Shown: positions 33,465-43,798, counted from the first letter of the stretch. The stretch: 64,000 nucleotides of DNA from Planctomycetota bacterium (GCA_016873165.1 VGXV01000009.1:30325-94324), one strand, 5' to 3'. Program-made: numbers and translations. The notes: generated by a model not told the origin, from the letters alone.

Positions 33465-34307
33465 TCATCCGCATAACACTTTATAACACTCATTTTGATT
33501 AGAGCGCTGCGCATCATCAAAAAAACTTTGCAACACAAATTCCGTGTTAAACATTTTATCAAGATTTCTAAACTTATTCATGCTGTACTTCCTATTTTTT
33601 CTTCTTCTTTTCGCAATAATCATCAAATTCTTGGGAGTATACTTTGGAGACACAATTTCAACAAGTCTAACACTATAGCCTGCCCCTGTCAAAAATTGCG
33701 CTCTTAACGCTTCAGTAAGAATATTAGCAAATCTGTATCTCAGAAGGCCAAAATCAGTAATATTCATCAAAGGATGCCCTTCTTTAAGGCGGTTCCGGAT
33801 ATTATTTTCACAACATGGCACAACTAAAATATGCCTCGCTTTTATTTTAATAGCCTTCGCTATCGCCTCATCTGTAGCAATATCACAAGCATGCAATGCA
33901 ACAACAATATCAATCACCTTTTCCGGTTTGACATCGATTATCTTGTTGTTTATGAAACACATATTTTTAAAGCCAAGAATGTCTTTAACAGCCTTGCACT
34001 TCTCAATCAATACCGGATTTTTATCTACTCCATAAAAATATGTGTTTATCGCAAATTCTTTTGAAAGAACGTAATTCAGGACAAACGATAAATATGACTT
34101 ACCACAGGAACAATCGAGAAACACGAGATCCTTTTTCTCTTTGTAATAAGTCTCAATAACCGTCACAACCTGTTCACAAAACCCAACAACCTCATTAAAC
34201 TTCTTATTTTCTCTGCAATCGGAAGCCTGCCCGATATTCAGTTCGAGAGCATTTAAAAAACCTATATTGGCTTTAAGCAATGCTGTAATCTTTTCCTTCT
34301 TTCCCAT
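33465..34307 (-). CDS. Class I SAM-dependent methyltransferase in the alpha operon
   Basis: A 280-residue protein with a Rossmann methyltransferase fold. Motif I is LVFLDCSCGKSYLSF at about 61-75, the acidic motif II is YGVDKNP at about 92-98, then ALHACDIATDEAI and VVPCC. The CG(K)SYLSF and HACDxAT patterns match the Methyltransf_32-type family (GSTCD-like). Its target is unknown. AAGGG precedes the ATG, and gaps of 32 bp to rpsK and 61 bp to rpsM place it in the ribosomal transcript. A role in modifying rRNA, tRNA or a ribosomal protein is a guess from position. Confidence 0.8.
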   Translation of the reverse strand: MGKKEKITALLKANIGFLNALELNIGQASDCRENKKFNEVVGFCEQVVTVIETYYKEKKDLVFLDCSCGKSYLSFVLNYVLSKEFAINTYFYGVDKNPVLIEKCKAVKDILGFKNMCFINNKIIDVKPEKVIDIVVALHACDIATDEAIAKAIKIKARHILVVPCCENNIRNRLKEGHPLMNITDFGLLRYRFANILTEALRAQFLTGAGYSVRLVEIVSPKYTPKNLMIIAKRRRKNRKYSMNKFRNLDKMFNTEFVLQSFFDDAQRSNQNECYKVLCG

Positions 34308-34368
34308 TTTAACCCTTAAGGTTTAATCTCTCAGTAAAACAATAGAACTCAGTCCATATACTCAAGAC

Positions 34369-34752
34369 TTATCTCATTTCTTTAACACCTTTCTTACCGG
34401 CTACCGTCTTTTTCCTCCCCTTTCTGGTCCTTGCATTTGTCTTCGTTCTTTGTCCTCTTACAGGCAATCCCATTCGATGGCGGATTCCACGGTAACAAGC
34501 AATGCTTCTCAACCGTGAAATATTCTGCAATTCCTGTCTGCGCAACTGCCCCTCTACGTTATAATTTTTCCCAATATGCGCACCCAAAATACTTAGCTGA
34601 TCCTCATGAAGATCCTTTGCGCGGACACTTTCATCTATATTCAGCTCTTTTAATATTTTCTTAGATAGAGATATTCCAATTCCATAAAAATATGTTAACG
34701 CAACCACTATTCTTTTATCTGATGGAATGTCGGTACCTGCAATTCTAGGCAT
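34369..34752 (-). CDS. rpsM: 30S ribosomal protein S13
   Basis: A 127-residue S13 with [19 protein letters not shown], the central helix-two-turn-helix, and the tRNA-contacting tail [15 protein letters not shown] Shine-Dalgarno (AAAGGAAT-like) precedes it. Confidence 0.98.
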   Translation of the reverse strand: MPRIAGTDIPSDKRIVVALTYFYGIGISLSKKILKELNIDESVRAKDLHEDQLSILGAHIGKNYNVEGQLRRQELQNISRLRSIACYRGIRHRMGLPVRGQRTKTNARTRKGRKKTVAGKKGVKEMR

Positions 34753-34781
34753 TAATTAATTCCTTTCTAGAAATCACCAAA

Positions 34782-34895
34782 TCATCCTTGCCTTTGCTTG
34801 TGACGAGGATTTGTGCAAATTACACGAACTACATTTTTTCTTCTTATTATTTTGCAACTTTCGCAAATTCGTTTTACAGAAGCTCTAACTTTCAT
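34782..34895 (-). CDS. rpmJ: 50S ribosomal protein L36
   Basis: A 37-residue protein read directly from the - strand: [18 protein letters not shown], then [13 protein letters not shown]. Zinc ligands C11, C14, C27 and H32 (CxxC...CxxxxH) show the zinc-dependent form. It occupies the usual place between infA and rpsM. Confidence 0.95.
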   Translation of the reverse strand: MKVRASVKRICESCKIIRRKNVVRVICTNPRHKQRQG

Positions 34896-34933
34896 AACAA
34901 CCTTCTTTATAGATAATTATCAAATATACCTTG

Positions 34934-35152
34934 TTAAACTTGCCTATAAATGATCCTGCCTTTATCAAGATCATACGGCGACATCTCGACTGTTACTTTA
35001 TCCCCTGGCAGTATCTTAATAAAGTGCATTCGCATCTTGCCGGAAACATGAGCCAATATCTTGTGTCCATTCTGTAATTCCACCCTAAACATTGCATTAG
35101 GGAGCGCCTCTCTTACAACTGCTTCTACGCGAATTGGCTCTTCTTTTGACAT
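34934..35152 (-). CDS. infA: Translation initiation factor IF-1
   Basis: A 72-residue S1/OB-fold protein: [20 protein letters not shown], then [20 protein letters not shown]. The length matches the family exactly. It is located 18 bp after map. Confidence 0.97.
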   Translation of the reverse strand: MSKEEPIRVEAVVREALPNAMFRVELQNGHKILAHVSGKMRMHFIKILPGDKVTVEMSPYDLDKGRIIYRQV

Positions 35153-35170
35153 AATATCAATACAAAAAAA

Positions 35171-35923
35171 TTATAGCGTTAAAATTTCTGCCCCATTTTC
35201 AGTAATTACCACAGTATGTTCAAAGTGAGCGGACAATTTACCATCTTTCGTCACAACAACCCATTTGTCATCCCGTACCTTTGTATCCGGTTTTCCCATG
35301 CAAATCATAGGCTCTATGGCAATTGTCATACCTGACATTAATATTTCATCCGCTTCTAACAGCGACTTACTAACAAAATTAGGCACCTGAGGATCTTCAT
35401 GCATGCTTCTGCCAATTCCATGCCCAGTATAATTTCTTACAACAGAATACCCGTGTTTTTCTACAAATTCCTGAATTGTCCTTGAAATCAACGAAAGTTT
35501 TTCATTCGATTTTATTACACCTATCGCAAGGTGCAATGATTTCTCACACACTTCCAAGAGCCTTTTGGCATCGTCAGAAATATTACCAATAGGCATCGTC
35601 AGCGCTGCATCAGTGACATACTTACGGTAGCGAACTCCTACATCTATACTTAAAATGTCACCTTCGGCTAATTTGCGTTGACTAGGAATGCCATGAACAA
35701 CTTCCTCATTTATTGATGTGCATATACTTTTTGGAAAACCTCTATACCCTTTGAATACAGGTATACCATCATGACTGATAATAAATTTTTCTATTTCTTC
35801 ATTTAAAAAATCAGTAGTGACATCTTTTTTTGCAAGTTCTTTTGCCAACCTCAACGCATCCGCGGTTATCTTACCGGCATCCCTCATTATTTCGATCTCA
35901 CGAGGTGATTTACGAACTATCAC
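35171..35923 (-). CDS. map: Methionine aminopeptidase, type I
   Basis: A 250-residue enzyme that removes N-terminal Met from nascent proteins. Metal ligands are visible: Asp in DVGVRYRKYVTDAALT (two), His in GHGIGRSMHEDP, Glu in IAIEPM and Glu in ENGAEI. It is a short type Ia form without an N-terminal zinc domain. It follows adk after 7 bp. Confidence 0.96.
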   Translation of the reverse strand: MIVRKSPREIEIMRDAGKITADALRLAKELAKKDVTTDFLNEEIEKFIISHDGIPVFKGYRGFPKSICTSINEEVVHGIPSQRKLAEGDILSIDVGVRYRKYVTDAALTMPIGNISDDAKRLLEVCEKSLHLAIGVIKSNEKLSLISRTIQEFVEKHGYSVVRNYTGHGIGRSMHEDPQVPNFVSKSLLEADEILMSGMTIAIEPMICMGKPDTKVRDDKWVVVTKDGKLSAHFEHTVVITENGAEILTL

Positions 35924-35930
35924 TCTTTAT

Positions 35931-36608
35931 TCACCCCACCTTTGTCTTTTTTTGCTTCTTCAGCTCATTATTAATGATATCTGCAATATTTTTTGAGATC
36001 ACTTCTATTTTTAGATCACTGGATATTTCCTTTAATATCTTATTATTCCTGTAATATTCCACTAAACCTGCGGTTTGTTCGCGATAAACTTTAAGCCTTT
36101 CCAATACTGTTTCAGGTTTGTCATCAGCCCTTTGATGTAATTTACCATTACATTTGTCACAAATATCTTTTTTACGCGGCGGCACAAATTTTACATGATA
36201 ATTCGCTCCGCATATGCTGCACATCACCCTCCCCGATAACCTCTCAACAACAGCATCTTCAGAAACAACAAAGTAAAAAACAAGATCAACACACTTTCCA
36301 AGCGTTCTCAACATTTCGTCAAGAATCTTTGCCTGCAAAAGGGTTCTTGGAAAACCATCAAGCACAAATCCATTTTTACAATCAGTCTTTAAAATTCTAT
36401 CTTTAATTATTCCAACAACTACCTGATCTGGCACCAACAAGCCCTTTTCTATATAAGAACGTGCCTTTGCTCCTGTATCAGTTCCGGTCTCTATAGCCTC
36501 GCGCAGCAGATTTCCGGAAGAAATATGAGGTATCTTTTCAACCCTACTAACTGTTTCCGCTTGTGTTCCTTTACCAGCTCCGGGAGGACCAAGAAAAACG
36601 ATCCTCAT
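35931..36608 (-). CDS. adk: Adenylate kinase
   Basis: A 225-residue adenylate kinase: P-loop GPPGAGKGTQ, FVLDGFPRT, and a long-form LID with a four-Cys zinc site (CSIC and CDKC). Its start overlaps the secY stop (ATGA). Confidence 0.97.
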   Translation of the reverse strand: MRIVFLGPPGAGKGTQAETVSRVEKIPHISSGNLLREAIETGTDTGAKARSYIEKGLLVPDQVVVGIIKDRILKTDCKNGFVLDGFPRTLLQAKILDEMLRTLGKCVDLVFYFVVSEDAVVERLSGRVMCSICGANYHVKFVPPRKKDICDKCNGKLHQRADDKPETVLERLKVYREQTAGLVEYYRNNKILKEISSDLKIEVISKNIADIINNELKKQKKTKVG

Positions 36609-37987
36609 CCCATTCTTCCTCTAATTCTGGTTCCACCGCTCAGAAAGCCACTATATTGCCTCATGATCATATGAGATTCTATTCTCTGAACCATATCCAA
36701 AGCGACACCAACAATGATCAGCAGCCCTGTTCCTCCATAAAAACCAGCAATCGCCCTGTTAAGCTCAAAACCACCAGCCACCAGTTTCGGAAGAATTGCA
36801 ATCAAAGATAAAAAAGCTGCTCCGGCAAGAGTTATCTTGCCCATAATGCCTTCCAGATATTCTGCAGTTCTATGACCTGGTCTAATCCCTGGAATAAAAC
36901 TTCCGTAATCTTTCATATTGTTAGACATTTCTTTTGGATTAAATTGAATAGCCGTCCAAAAATAACAAAAGAATGTGATTAATAATATATATAGCATAAC
37001 ATATAATACCCCTTCCTGCAAAACACCCGATAAGCGAGAAGTAATCCAGAATCCAATACTCCCAGGTTCCAGCCTTACCTGAATACCTTGCATTATCGCA
37101 GCAGGAAAAATCAACAAAGATTGGGCAAATATGATTGGCATTACACCCGCCTGATTCACCCTAAGTGGCAGAAAATGCCTCTGCCCGCCATAAACCCTTC
37201 TCCCCCTCGTGTGTTTTGCCTGTTGTATGGGAATACGTCTTTGTCCTTGCGTAATATAAACAACACCACCAACAATTGCCAAAAACATACCCAGCAATAT
37301 CACAAGCTTTACAATTCCGATCTGATGTTCCGCGGGGGCGACAGAAAAGGTAAAATTCTGTACTATTTGATTGAAAGCCCAAGGCAAGCGATCGATAATG
37401 CCGACCATAATAACAATCGATATTCCACTCCCGATTCCATGTTCTTCTATCTGCTCTCCAATCCACATGAGAGTCATAGTGCCGGTAGTTAGCAACAGAG
37501 ATGCCATGAATTGAAAACTAAGACCCTGCAAGTATACCGGTATGACGGGGACTCCATTGAATTCCACAGTATAGAGGGTTCTCGTCATCACAAAAGCTTG
37601 AAAAAGACATAACCCTACAGTCGCAAGCCTGGTATATTGATTAATTTTTTTCCTTCCGACTTCACCTTCTTTTTGCAACCTTTCTAAATAAGGAACTACG
37701 CCAACCAGCAATTGGAAAATAATAGATGCGCTTATATAAGGCATCACACCCAACCCAAAAATAGCGCCAGAAGACATAGCTCCGCCAGCAAACATATCAA
37801 CCATACCCAATAATTGCCCGATGCCGGACTGCGAAAACTGATTAAAATACGATTTTAATACAGACGTATCAATCCCAGGTATAGGTATATACACTCCTAT
37901 ACGACACAACGCAATTAAACCAAGCGTAATTAATACTTTTTTTCTTAATTCTGGTATTCGAAAAACATTTCCAAATTGCTCAATCAT
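36605..37987 (-). CDS. secY: Protein translocase subunit SecY
   Basis: A 460-residue polytopic channel subunit with ten predicted membrane helices. It includes GVMPYISASIIFQLL, the cytoplasmic loop GQRRIPIQQAKHTRGRR and the final basic loop before FLSGGTRIRGRMG. It overlaps rplO at the start and adk at the end by 4 nt each. Confidence 0.97.
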   Translation of the reverse strand: MIEQFGNVFRIPELRKKVLITLGLIALCRIGVYIPIPGIDTSVLKSYFNQFSQSGIGQLLGMVDMFAGGAMSSGAIFGLGVMPYISASIIFQLLVGVVPYLERLQKEGEVGRKKINQYTRLATVGLCLFQAFVMTRTLYTVEFNGVPVIPVYLQGLSFQFMASLLLTTGTMTLMWIGEQIEEHGIGSGISIVIMVGIIDRLPWAFNQIVQNFTFSVAPAEHQIGIVKLVILLGMFLAIVGGVVYITQGQRRIPIQQAKHTRGRRVYGGQRHFLPLRVNQAGVMPIIFAQSLLIFPAAIMQGIQVRLEPGSIGFWITSRLSGVLQEGVLYVMLYILLITFFCYFWTAIQFNPKEMSNNMKDYGSFIPGIRPGHRTAEYLEGIMGKITLAGAAFLSLIAILPKLVAGGFELNRAIAGFYGGTGLLIIVGVALDMVQRIESHMIMRQYSGFLSGGTRIRGRMG

Positions 37988-38427
37988 GAAATTATTTTTG
38001 CCTCTCCGCCTGCAGCTTTAATTTTTTCTATCGCAACTTTACTGAACTTATGCGCTTCAACTGTTATTGGTTTTTTGAGTTCTCCCTCTCCAAGTATTTT
38101 GACTCCCGTCACAATTTTCTTAACAATCCCAGACTCTTTTAACATACCAATCGTCACCGTCGCTCCAGAATCAAAATGCGCAATATCCTTCAAATTTACT
38201 ATACTATAATCTTTCTTGAATCTGTTGTTAAATCCACGTTTAGGTAATCTGCGAAAAAGAGGAGTTTGCCCACCCTCGAATAATTTTTTCATTCCGTAGC
38301 CCGACCTCGCAGAAGCTCCCTTGGCGCCACGACCGGCAGTTTTTCCCATGCCAGAACCAGCACCACGTCCCACTCTTTTCCTACGCGCTCTCCTGATGGG
38401 TATCGATTTTAAATCAAAAAGATTCAT
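37984..38427 (-). CDS. rplO: 50S ribosomal protein L15
   Basis: A 147-residue L15 with the Gly/Arg-rich N-terminus (RRKRVGRGAGSGMGKTAGRG) and C-terminal AHKFSKVAIEKIKAAGGEA. It directly overlaps rpsE; the usual rpmD (L30) gene between them is absent. Confidence 0.98.
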   Translation of the reverse strand: MNLFDLKSIPIRRARRKRVGRGAGSGMGKTAGRGAKGASARSGYGMKKLFEGGQTPLFRRLPKRGFNNRFKKDYSIVNLKDIAHFDSGATVTIGMLKESGIVKKIVTGVKILGEGELKKPITVEAHKFSKVAIEKIKAAGGEAKIIS

Positions 38428-38909
38428 TCTATCTTTACTCCTCGCAATTCTTCAACTTCTTCTTTTGTTTTTAAAGCCCTTAACCCATTTAATGTCGCTT
38501 TCACAACATTAAGCGGATTCCTTTTCCCATAACATTTAGTCAAAATATTCCTGACTCCAACAAACTCCAACACTGCCCTTACAGGAGCGCCTGCCTTGAT
38601 ACCTGTACCAGGAGATGCAGGTTTCAGAAACACCTTAGCAGCCTTATATCTGCCCCATATTTCATGTGGTATCGTATCACCCTTTATATTTATTTTAAAT
38701 AACTGTTTTTTTGCTTCTTTGACCGCTTTATTTACCGCATTCGGAACTTCACGCGCTTTGCCAAAACCGATACCGACGCTCCCTGCCTTATCTCCAACAA
38801 CAACAAGAGAACTAAAACTCATTGACTTGCCACCCTTAGTCACAGTCGTACATCGGTTAATCTTTACAACTGTTTCTTCTAAATTAATAGGTTCTTCCGG
38901 TTGTGCCAA
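38424..38909 (-). CDS. rpsE: 30S ribosomal protein S5
   Basis: A 161-residue S5. The double-stranded RNA-binding domain is GGKSMSFSSLVVVGDKAG followed by GIGFGKAREVPNAVNKA. The C-terminal ribosomal fold contains GTGIKAGAPVRAVLEFVG. The stop overlaps the rplO start by 4 nt. Confidence 0.98.
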   Translation of the reverse strand: MAQPEEPINLEETVVKINRCTTVTKGGKSMSFSSLVVVGDKAGSVGIGFGKAREVPNAVNKAVKEAKKQLFKINIKGDTIPHEIWGRYKAAKVFLKPASPGTGIKAGAPVRAVLEFVGVRNILTKCYGKRNPLNVVKATLNGLRALKTKEEVEELRGVKIE

Positions 38910-38938
38910 ATGTATCTCCTTGTTTGACTTTATAATAA

Positions 38939-39307
38939 TTAAAAATTTAAACTATTCTTCCTGGCACTTTCAGCCAATGCTTTAATCCTTCCATGGTAGT
39001 CATAACCGCCTCTGTCGAAAACCACCTTAGTGATTCCCCTTTTTTTCGCCTCCTCTGCCAACTTTTCGCCAACAATTTCCGCGGCTTTTATATTACCGCC
39101 ATATTTAACAGCCGCTCGCACATCTGACGTAAGAGTAGAAACAGCCACCAGAGTTTTGCCCGCACTATCATCTATAATCTGGCAATAAATATTCTTCAGG
39201 CTTCGGTAGACACTTAAGCGAGGCTTTTCGCATGTGCCAATAACGCTCTTTCTGATTCTCTTATGCCGTATCGCTCTTTTTCTTCTTTTTTCTTTAATTG
39301 GATCCAT
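38939..39307 (-). CDS. rplR: 50S ribosomal protein L18
   Basis: A 122-residue 5S rRNA-binding protein: [20 protein letters not shown], and the end [19 protein letters not shown]. It lies in the normal L6-L18-S5 order. Confidence 0.98.
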   Translation of the reverse strand: MDPIKEKRRKRAIRHKRIRKSVIGTCEKPRLSVYRSLKNIYCQIIDDSAGKTLVAVSTLTSDVRAAVKYGGNIKAAEIVGEKLAEEAKKRGITKVVFDRGGYDYHGRIKALAESARKNSLNF

Positions 39308-39330
39308 AATTATTACCTTTAATCTAGATA

Positions 39331-39891
39331 TTACCCACCAGAAGTCAAAGCCTTGCCCGCCTTTCTCCTTATAACCTCTCCGACATATTTCGCTCCCATA
39401 CCCTTATAAGGTTCAGCAGGTTTCTTAGCTCTTATCATTGCAGAAAACTGGCCTACCAATTGTTTATCAATACCGGAAACTGTTAATTTCGCAGGATTTG
39501 TCGGATTTGTAACCAACACTTTTAGGTCCTTCGGTATTTCCATTTGCACCGGATGAGAAAACCCCAGCGATAAAACCAGCATGCTCCCCTGCACCTTAGC
39601 ATTGTATCCTAACCCCACAATCTCAATATCTTTAGAAAATCCCTTTACAATACCTACCACCATATTTGCAATCAGTGCTCTCGTTAATCCGTGTAAAGAT
39701 TTAAAACGCTTCTCATCTGAAGCTCTCTTCACTAAAATCTGCTGTTCTTTCTGTGCGTATTCCACTATGATGCTTGGAGGAACCTTTAAATTTAAAGAGC
39801 CCTTAGGCCCTTTCAAATCTACAGCATTATTGTTTATAACCACTTTTACATCATTTGGGACTTTAACTGGTTGCTTTCCTATTCTTGACAT
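39331..39891 (-). CDS. rplF: 50S ribosomal protein L6
   Basis: A 186-residue L6 with two repeats of the L6 fold: [17 protein letters not shown] at the start and [20 protein letters not shown] at the end. Confidence 0.98.
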   Translation of the reverse strand: MSRIGKQPVKVPNDVKVVINNNAVDLKGPKGSLNLKVPPSIIVEYAQKEQQILVKRASDEKRFKSLHGLTRALIANMVVGIVKGFSKDIEIVGLGYNAKVQGSMLVLSLGFSHPVQMEIPKDLKVLVTNPTNPAKLTVSGIDKQLVGQFSAMIRAKKPAEPYKGMGAKYVGEVIRRKAGKALTSGG

Positions 39892-39918
39892 CCTGGCCTC
39901 TCAAATAAATAAAACTTA

Positions 39919-40311
39919 TTATGACACTGTGCAAATAAGTTCACCACCGACTTTTAATTTTCTACATTCTTTATCACTCATGATCCCTCTGGATGTAGAA
40001 TATATTGCTGTTCCAAAACCACCACAAACTTTTTCCACATCTTTGGCATTTTTATAAAGCCTTCTGCTTGACTTGCTATTTCTTATAAGAGTATTAATAA
40101 CTCTTTGTTTTAACGCTCCGTATCTCAAATAAACCCTGATAATCCCCTGCTTGTTATCAGGAATTTCCTTAAATTCTCCTACGTAACCTTCATCTTTCAG
40201 AATCTTCAGTATAGCTCGCTTTACTTTCGAGGCAGGAATATCTACACTCTCCCTGTGAATCATATTCGCATTTCTAATCCGTGTAAGCATGTCTGAAATT
40301 GGATCTGTCAT
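39919..40311 (-). CDS. rpsH: 30S ribosomal protein S8
   Basis: A 130-residue S8: DPISDMLTRIRNAN at the N-terminus and the signature STSRGIMSDKECRKLKVGGE. The ATG at 40311 (MTDPI) is chosen as the family start; an ATG two codons upstream is possible. Confidence 0.97.
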   Translation of the reverse strand: MTDPISDMLTRIRNANMIHRESVDIPASKVKRAILKILKDEGYVGEFKEIPDNKQGIIRVYLRYGALKQRVINTLIRNSKSSRRLYKNAKDVEKVCGGFGTAIYSTSRGIMSDKECRKLKVGGELICTVS

Positions 40312-40351
40312 ACACATGTATTGTCCCTTTTTGTTAATTCTATCTTAATCT

Positions 40352-40537
40352 TTACCAACTCGCCTTTTTCACGCCAGGAATCTCGCCCTTTAAAGCTAAC
40401 ATCCTAAAGCATATTCTGCATATCTGAAATTTGCGATAATACGCTCTGCGGCGTCCGCACAATTTACATCTATTATATCTTCTGGTCTTATATTTAGGCT
40501 CTTTTTTCGATTTTTCTATTAAACATTTCCTTGCCAT
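40352..40537 (-). CDS. rpsN: 30S ribosomal protein S14, zinc form
   Basis: A 61-residue short S14 (type Z) with zinc ligands in [20 protein letters not shown]: two CxxC pairs. It matches the 61-residue zinc-binding forms of Gram-positive and many deep-branching bacteria. Confidence 0.97.
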   Translation of the reverse strand: MARKCLIEKSKKEPKYKTRRYNRCKLCGRRRAYYRKFQICRICFRMLALKGEIPGVKKASW

Positions 40538-40546
40538 TTACACTCC

Positions 40547-41089
40547 TTATTCAGACCTAAAAGGCATTCCCAGTGATCTTAATAATTCACGGGAACATTC
40601 GTCAGACTTACCACTAATCACAAAAGTAATATCCATACCCTGTATAGTTGTGACTTTATCAATATTTACTTCAGGAAAAACCGTCTGTTCAGTCAATCCC
40701 AAGGTATAGTTTCCCCGTCCATCAAATGATTTTGCGGATACTCCCCGAAAGTCTTTTATTCGCGGCAACACAATACTGATTAACCGATCCACAAATTCAT
40801 ACATCCTTTTCCCACGAAGTGTAACCTTGCAACCAATCGCTTGGCCTTCTCTTAATTTAAAACCAGCAACCGATTTTCTTGCAATAGTAACCGCCGGCTT
40901 TTGACCGCTTATAGTTGCTAAATGCCCTACCGCCTCATCGAGAAAATTCTTATTATCAACTGCCTTTCCAACACCCATATTAATCACCACTTTTTGCATT
41001 TTTGGCACTGATAACCTATTTTTCAGCGAAAATTTTTTGGCTAAATAAGGAACAGTCTCTTTTATATATTTTTCTGATAACCTAGTCAT
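40547..41089 (-). CDS. rplE: 50S ribosomal protein L5
   Basis: A 180-residue 5S rRNA-binding protein: [20 protein letters not shown], then VINMGVGKA and [10 protein letters not shown]. The ATG at 41089 gives the usual length; the frame is open further upstream through rplX, but that is not homologous to L5. Confidence 0.97.
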   Translation of the reverse strand: MTRLSEKYIKETVPYLAKKFSLKNRLSVPKMQKVVINMGVGKAVDNKNFLDEAVGHLATISGQKPAVTIARKSVAGFKLREGQAIGCKVTLRGKRMYEFVDRLISIVLPRIKDFRGVSAKSFDGRGNYTLGLTEQTVFPEVNIDKVTTIQGMDITFVISGKSDECSRELLRSLGMPFRSE

Positions 41090-41105
41090 AATTAACCCTA
41101 TATCA

Positions 41106-41441
41106 TTATTCACCCAGTGATATTTCAACTCCACAATAGACACATACGCGTAATTTCCCGCCATCTTCCAACATTTTTTTTCTTGTTCTGACCCCAAAGC
41201 CGTTCTTTTTGCAACTTCTATTCTGACAAACAGGTAATACATTCGAAGCAGATATCGAAGTTTCCTTCTGCACTCTTCCTCCCTGCGGATTTTTCTGACT
41301 GGGCTTTACATGTTTATATATTACCTTCACCCCTTTTATTATCACACGGTTTTTATCAGGCAATACCTTCATGACCTTGCCTGTTTTTCCTGCTTCGTTA
41401 CCTGCCATTACTAAAACTAAATCATTCTTACGAATATGCAT
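41106..41441 (-). CDS. rplX: 50S ribosomal protein L24
   Basis: A 111-residue L24. The KOW motif is [20 protein letters not shown]. The C-terminal half carries four cysteines (CQNRSC and CVYC) in a zinc-ribbon-like layout with an unusual C-X4-C first pair. It is located between rplN and rplE as usual. Confidence 0.97.
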   Translation of the reverse strand: MHIRKNDLVLVMAGNEAGKTGKVMKVLPDKNRVIIKGVKVIYKHVKPSQKNPQGGRVQKETSISASNVLPVCQNRSCKKNGFGVRTRKKMLEDGGKLRVCVYCGVEISLGE

Positions 41442-41484
41442 ATTTATACAGTTTCCTTCTCTAATCGTCTTTATTGCTTGCCTA

Positions 41485-41853
41485 CTAAACTACTTCAGCA
41501 GCTAAAGAAATGATTTTCATAAAATTTTTTTGCCTTAGTTCCCTTGCCACAGCACCAAATATCCTTGTCCCTCTCGGATTTCCCTCATTATCGACGATAA
41601 CAATCGCATTTTTATCAAACTTTAAATACGACCCATCTTCTCTTCGAACATTATTTTTTGTTCGAACAATCACCCCTTTACACACATCACCCTTTTTTAC
41701 AACACCGCCAGGAATAGATTTTTTCACTGCTACGACAATAACATCCCCAACCGTGGCATATTTCCTCCGAGAGCCTCCCAGAACTTTAATACATTTGACC
41801 ATTTTAGCTCCGCTGTTATCAGCAACATCCAAACTCGTTTGTTCCATTATCAT
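41485..41853 (-). CDS. rplN: 50S ribosomal protein L14
   Basis: A 122-residue L14: [20 protein letters not shown] and the end [18 protein letters not shown]. The ATG at 41853 restores the standard 122 residues; a longer frame reaches 41895 but overlaps rpsQ. Confidence 0.97.
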   Translation of the reverse strand: MIMEQTSLDVADNSGAKMVKCIKVLGGSRRKYATVGDVIVVAVKKSIPGGVVKKGDVCKGVIVRTKNNVRREDGSYLKFDKNAIVIVDNEGNPRGTRIFGAVARELRQKNFMKIISLAAEVV

Positions 41854-41875
41854 CTTAATGCACCCCAGCCAATAA

Positions 41876-42148
41876 TCATTCTTTTGACTTCTCAATAATA
41901 CGAAGTAACCTTGTAAATTTTGTTTTACTAAGCGGCCTACAATCTACTATTTCTACCTTATCTCCAACTTTTGCGCTATTTTCTTCATCGTGTGCTTTAT
42001 AAACTGTGGACCTCTTAATATATTTTCCATATTTGGGATGTTTTACAAGACGCATCACTTCAACGGTTATCGTCTTATGCATCTTCGTCCCTATTACATT
42101 CCCAATGTACTTTCTTCTTCTCCCTCTTTTTTTAGTCACGGTTTGCAT
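41876..42148 (-). CDS. rpsQ: 30S ribosomal protein S17
   Basis: A 90-residue OB-fold protein: [20 protein letters not shown] and [20 protein letters not shown]. Neighbours are rpmC upstream and rplN downstream. Confidence 0.97.
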   Translation of the reverse strand: MQTVTKKRGRRRKYIGNVIGTKMHKTITVEVMRLVKHPKYGKYIKRSTVYKAHDEENSAKVGDKVEIVDCRPLSKTKFTRLLRIIEKSKE

Positions 42149-42156
42149 TTCTATAA

Positions 42157-42375
42157 TTACTCCCCTGAAACGAGATGTTTATTGATACCCAAGTCAATCT
42201 CTCTCAATACGGTTTTTAATCTGGCAATTTTCTTTTTTATAAATTTCCTCTGGGAAGTATTACCCGTTTCGCCTGCTTGCCATTGAAATTTAAGATTCAT
42301 CAATTCCCTTTTCGTTGCTCCAATTTCTTCCGCAATTTCCTGCCGCGATTTCACCCTTATCTCACTGATCTTCAA
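42157..42375 (-). CDS. rpmC: 50S ribosomal protein L29
   Basis: A 72-residue helical hairpin protein: LMNLKFQWQAGETGNTSQRK and IARLKTVLRE. It overlaps the rplP stop by 4 nt. Confidence 0.97.
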   Translation of the reverse strand: MKISEIRVKSRQEIAEEIGATKRELMNLKFQWQAGETGNTSQRKFIKKKIARLKTVLREIDLGINKHLVSGE

Positions 42376-42791
42376 AACGCACGCCTCCTTCGTACAAGCC
42401 TCACCTTTACAGGCATTTTATGCGCTATTCTACAGAAAGTCTCTCTAGCCCCTTCTTCATTTATACCACTTATTTCATATAATATCGTTCCCGGTCTTAC
42501 CACGGCTACCCAAAACTCAGGTTCTCCCTTACCCTTACCCATACGTGTTTCAATTGGCGTAGCGGTGACTGATTTATGTGGAAATATCCTGATTGTCAGC
42601 TTACTTTCCTTCGGCAAGCTATGCGCTGCACAAATTCTGCCCGCTTCTATTTGCTGGGCAGTAATCCATCCTGGTTCTAAAGACTGTAAACCAAATTCAC
42701 CAAAGGATACGGTATTTCCCCTTGTGGCATTCCCTTTTATTTTTCCCCTTTGAGATTTCCTAAACTTCACCCGCTTGGGCATTAACCTCAT
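42372..42791 (-). CDS. rplP: 50S ribosomal protein L16
   Basis: A 139-residue L16: [13 protein letters not shown], then [19 protein letters not shown] and [20 protein letters not shown]. The ATG at 42791 or the one at 42782 (MPKRV) are both plausible; each overlaps the end of rpsC by more than 20 nt. Confidence 0.97.
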   Translation of the reverse strand: MRLMPKRVKFRKSQRGKIKGNATRGNTVSFGEFGLQSLEPGWITAQQIEAGRICAAHSLPKESKLTIRIFPHKSVTATPIETRMGKGKGEPEFWVAVVRPGTILYEISGINEEGARETFCRIAHKMPVKVRLVRRRRAF

Positions 42792-43434
42792 TTGTATCCT
42801 CTCCCTTCGAACTTGTTAAACCTCTATATAACCATACTTTAACCCCAATTACACCATATGTGGTTTTTGCTTCAGCAAAACCATAATCCACATCAGCTCT
42901 CAGGGTGTGCAACGGAACACTTCCATACGTCATCTTCTCAGTCCTGGCAATTTCAGCACCACCTAACCTTCCAGAAACCTGAACTCTCATACCCTTCACA
43001 CCTGCGTTCAGAGATGCCTCCATCGCTTTTTTCATTGCTCTCCTAAACGATGCACGTTTTTCCAGTTGTTCTGCTATATTCTCACTTACGAGTTGCGCAT
43101 AAAGCTCAGGTTTTGTAATTTCCCTGATCTTTACAATAACTTCGCGCCCGATATATCTTTGAATATCTTCTTTCAGTTTATCAACTTCAGCACCTTTTCT
43201 GCCAATTATCAGCCCGGGACGCGCTGTATGGAGCGTTATTTTGGCCTCCTGCCTAGTTCTCTCAATTTCAACAAAAGGTATTCCGCCAAAACTATAATTT
43301 TTTTTGATCAGTTTGCGTATTTTCTGGTCTTCAACCAGCAATGACCCAAAAGATTTTTTATCCGCATACCAAACAGATTTCCACCCTTGTGTTATTCCCA
43401 ACCGCAAACCTATTGGACAAACCTTCTGTCCCAT
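42760..43434 (-). CDS. rpsC: 30S ribosomal protein S3
   Basis: A 224-residue S3: [20 protein letters not shown], the KH domain [18 protein letters not shown], and the C-terminal [20 protein letters not shown]. The normal partner of rplV and rplP. Confidence 0.98.
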   Translation of the reverse strand: MGQKVCPIGLRLGITQGWKSVWYADKKSFGSLLVEDQKIRKLIKKNYSFGGIPFVEIERTRQEAKITLHTARPGLIIGRKGAEVDKLKEDIQRYIGREVIVKIREITKPELYAQLVSENIAEQLEKRASFRRAMKKAMEASLNAGVKGMRVQVSGRLGGAEIARTEKMTYGSVPLHTLRADVDYGFAEAKTTYGVIGVKVWLYRGLTSSKGEDTNEVNAQAGEV

Positions 43435-43456
43435 TTCCTCTCCTTATCTTTATTTT

Positions 43457-43798
43457 TTACCCTTTAGCCTTTTCAGCCAACACGACCGTAATATGGCTTG
43501 TACGTTTCAAAATTCTCGAAGACATCCCGCGAGGTCTCGGACGAAACCACTTCCTGCTTGGACCACCATCAACCAAGGCTTGCTTTACATACAGCGATTC
43601 GACATCCGCAGAAACATTTTCATTCGCTGCTGCCAAAGCTGCCCTGATAACTTTATCAACCATATAGGATGCACGCTTATGCGTTAATCTCAGCGTTCTC
43701 AAAGCATCATTTACTGATTTACCCCGAATAAGATCAATAACATAACGCGCCTTTCTCGGCGAAATCCTTGCATACCTATGACATGATCTATATTCCAT
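43457..43798 (-). CDS. rplV: 50S ribosomal protein L22
   Basis: A 113-residue L22: YARISPRKARYVIDLIRGKS and the exit-tunnel beta-hairpin GPSRKWFRPRPRGMSSRILK. Confidence 0.98.
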   Translation of the reverse strand: MEYRSCHRYARISPRKARYVIDLIRGKSVNDALRTLRLTHKRASYMVDKVIRAALAAANENVSADVESLYVKQALVDGGPSRKWFRPRPRGMSSRILKRTSHITVVLAEKAKG

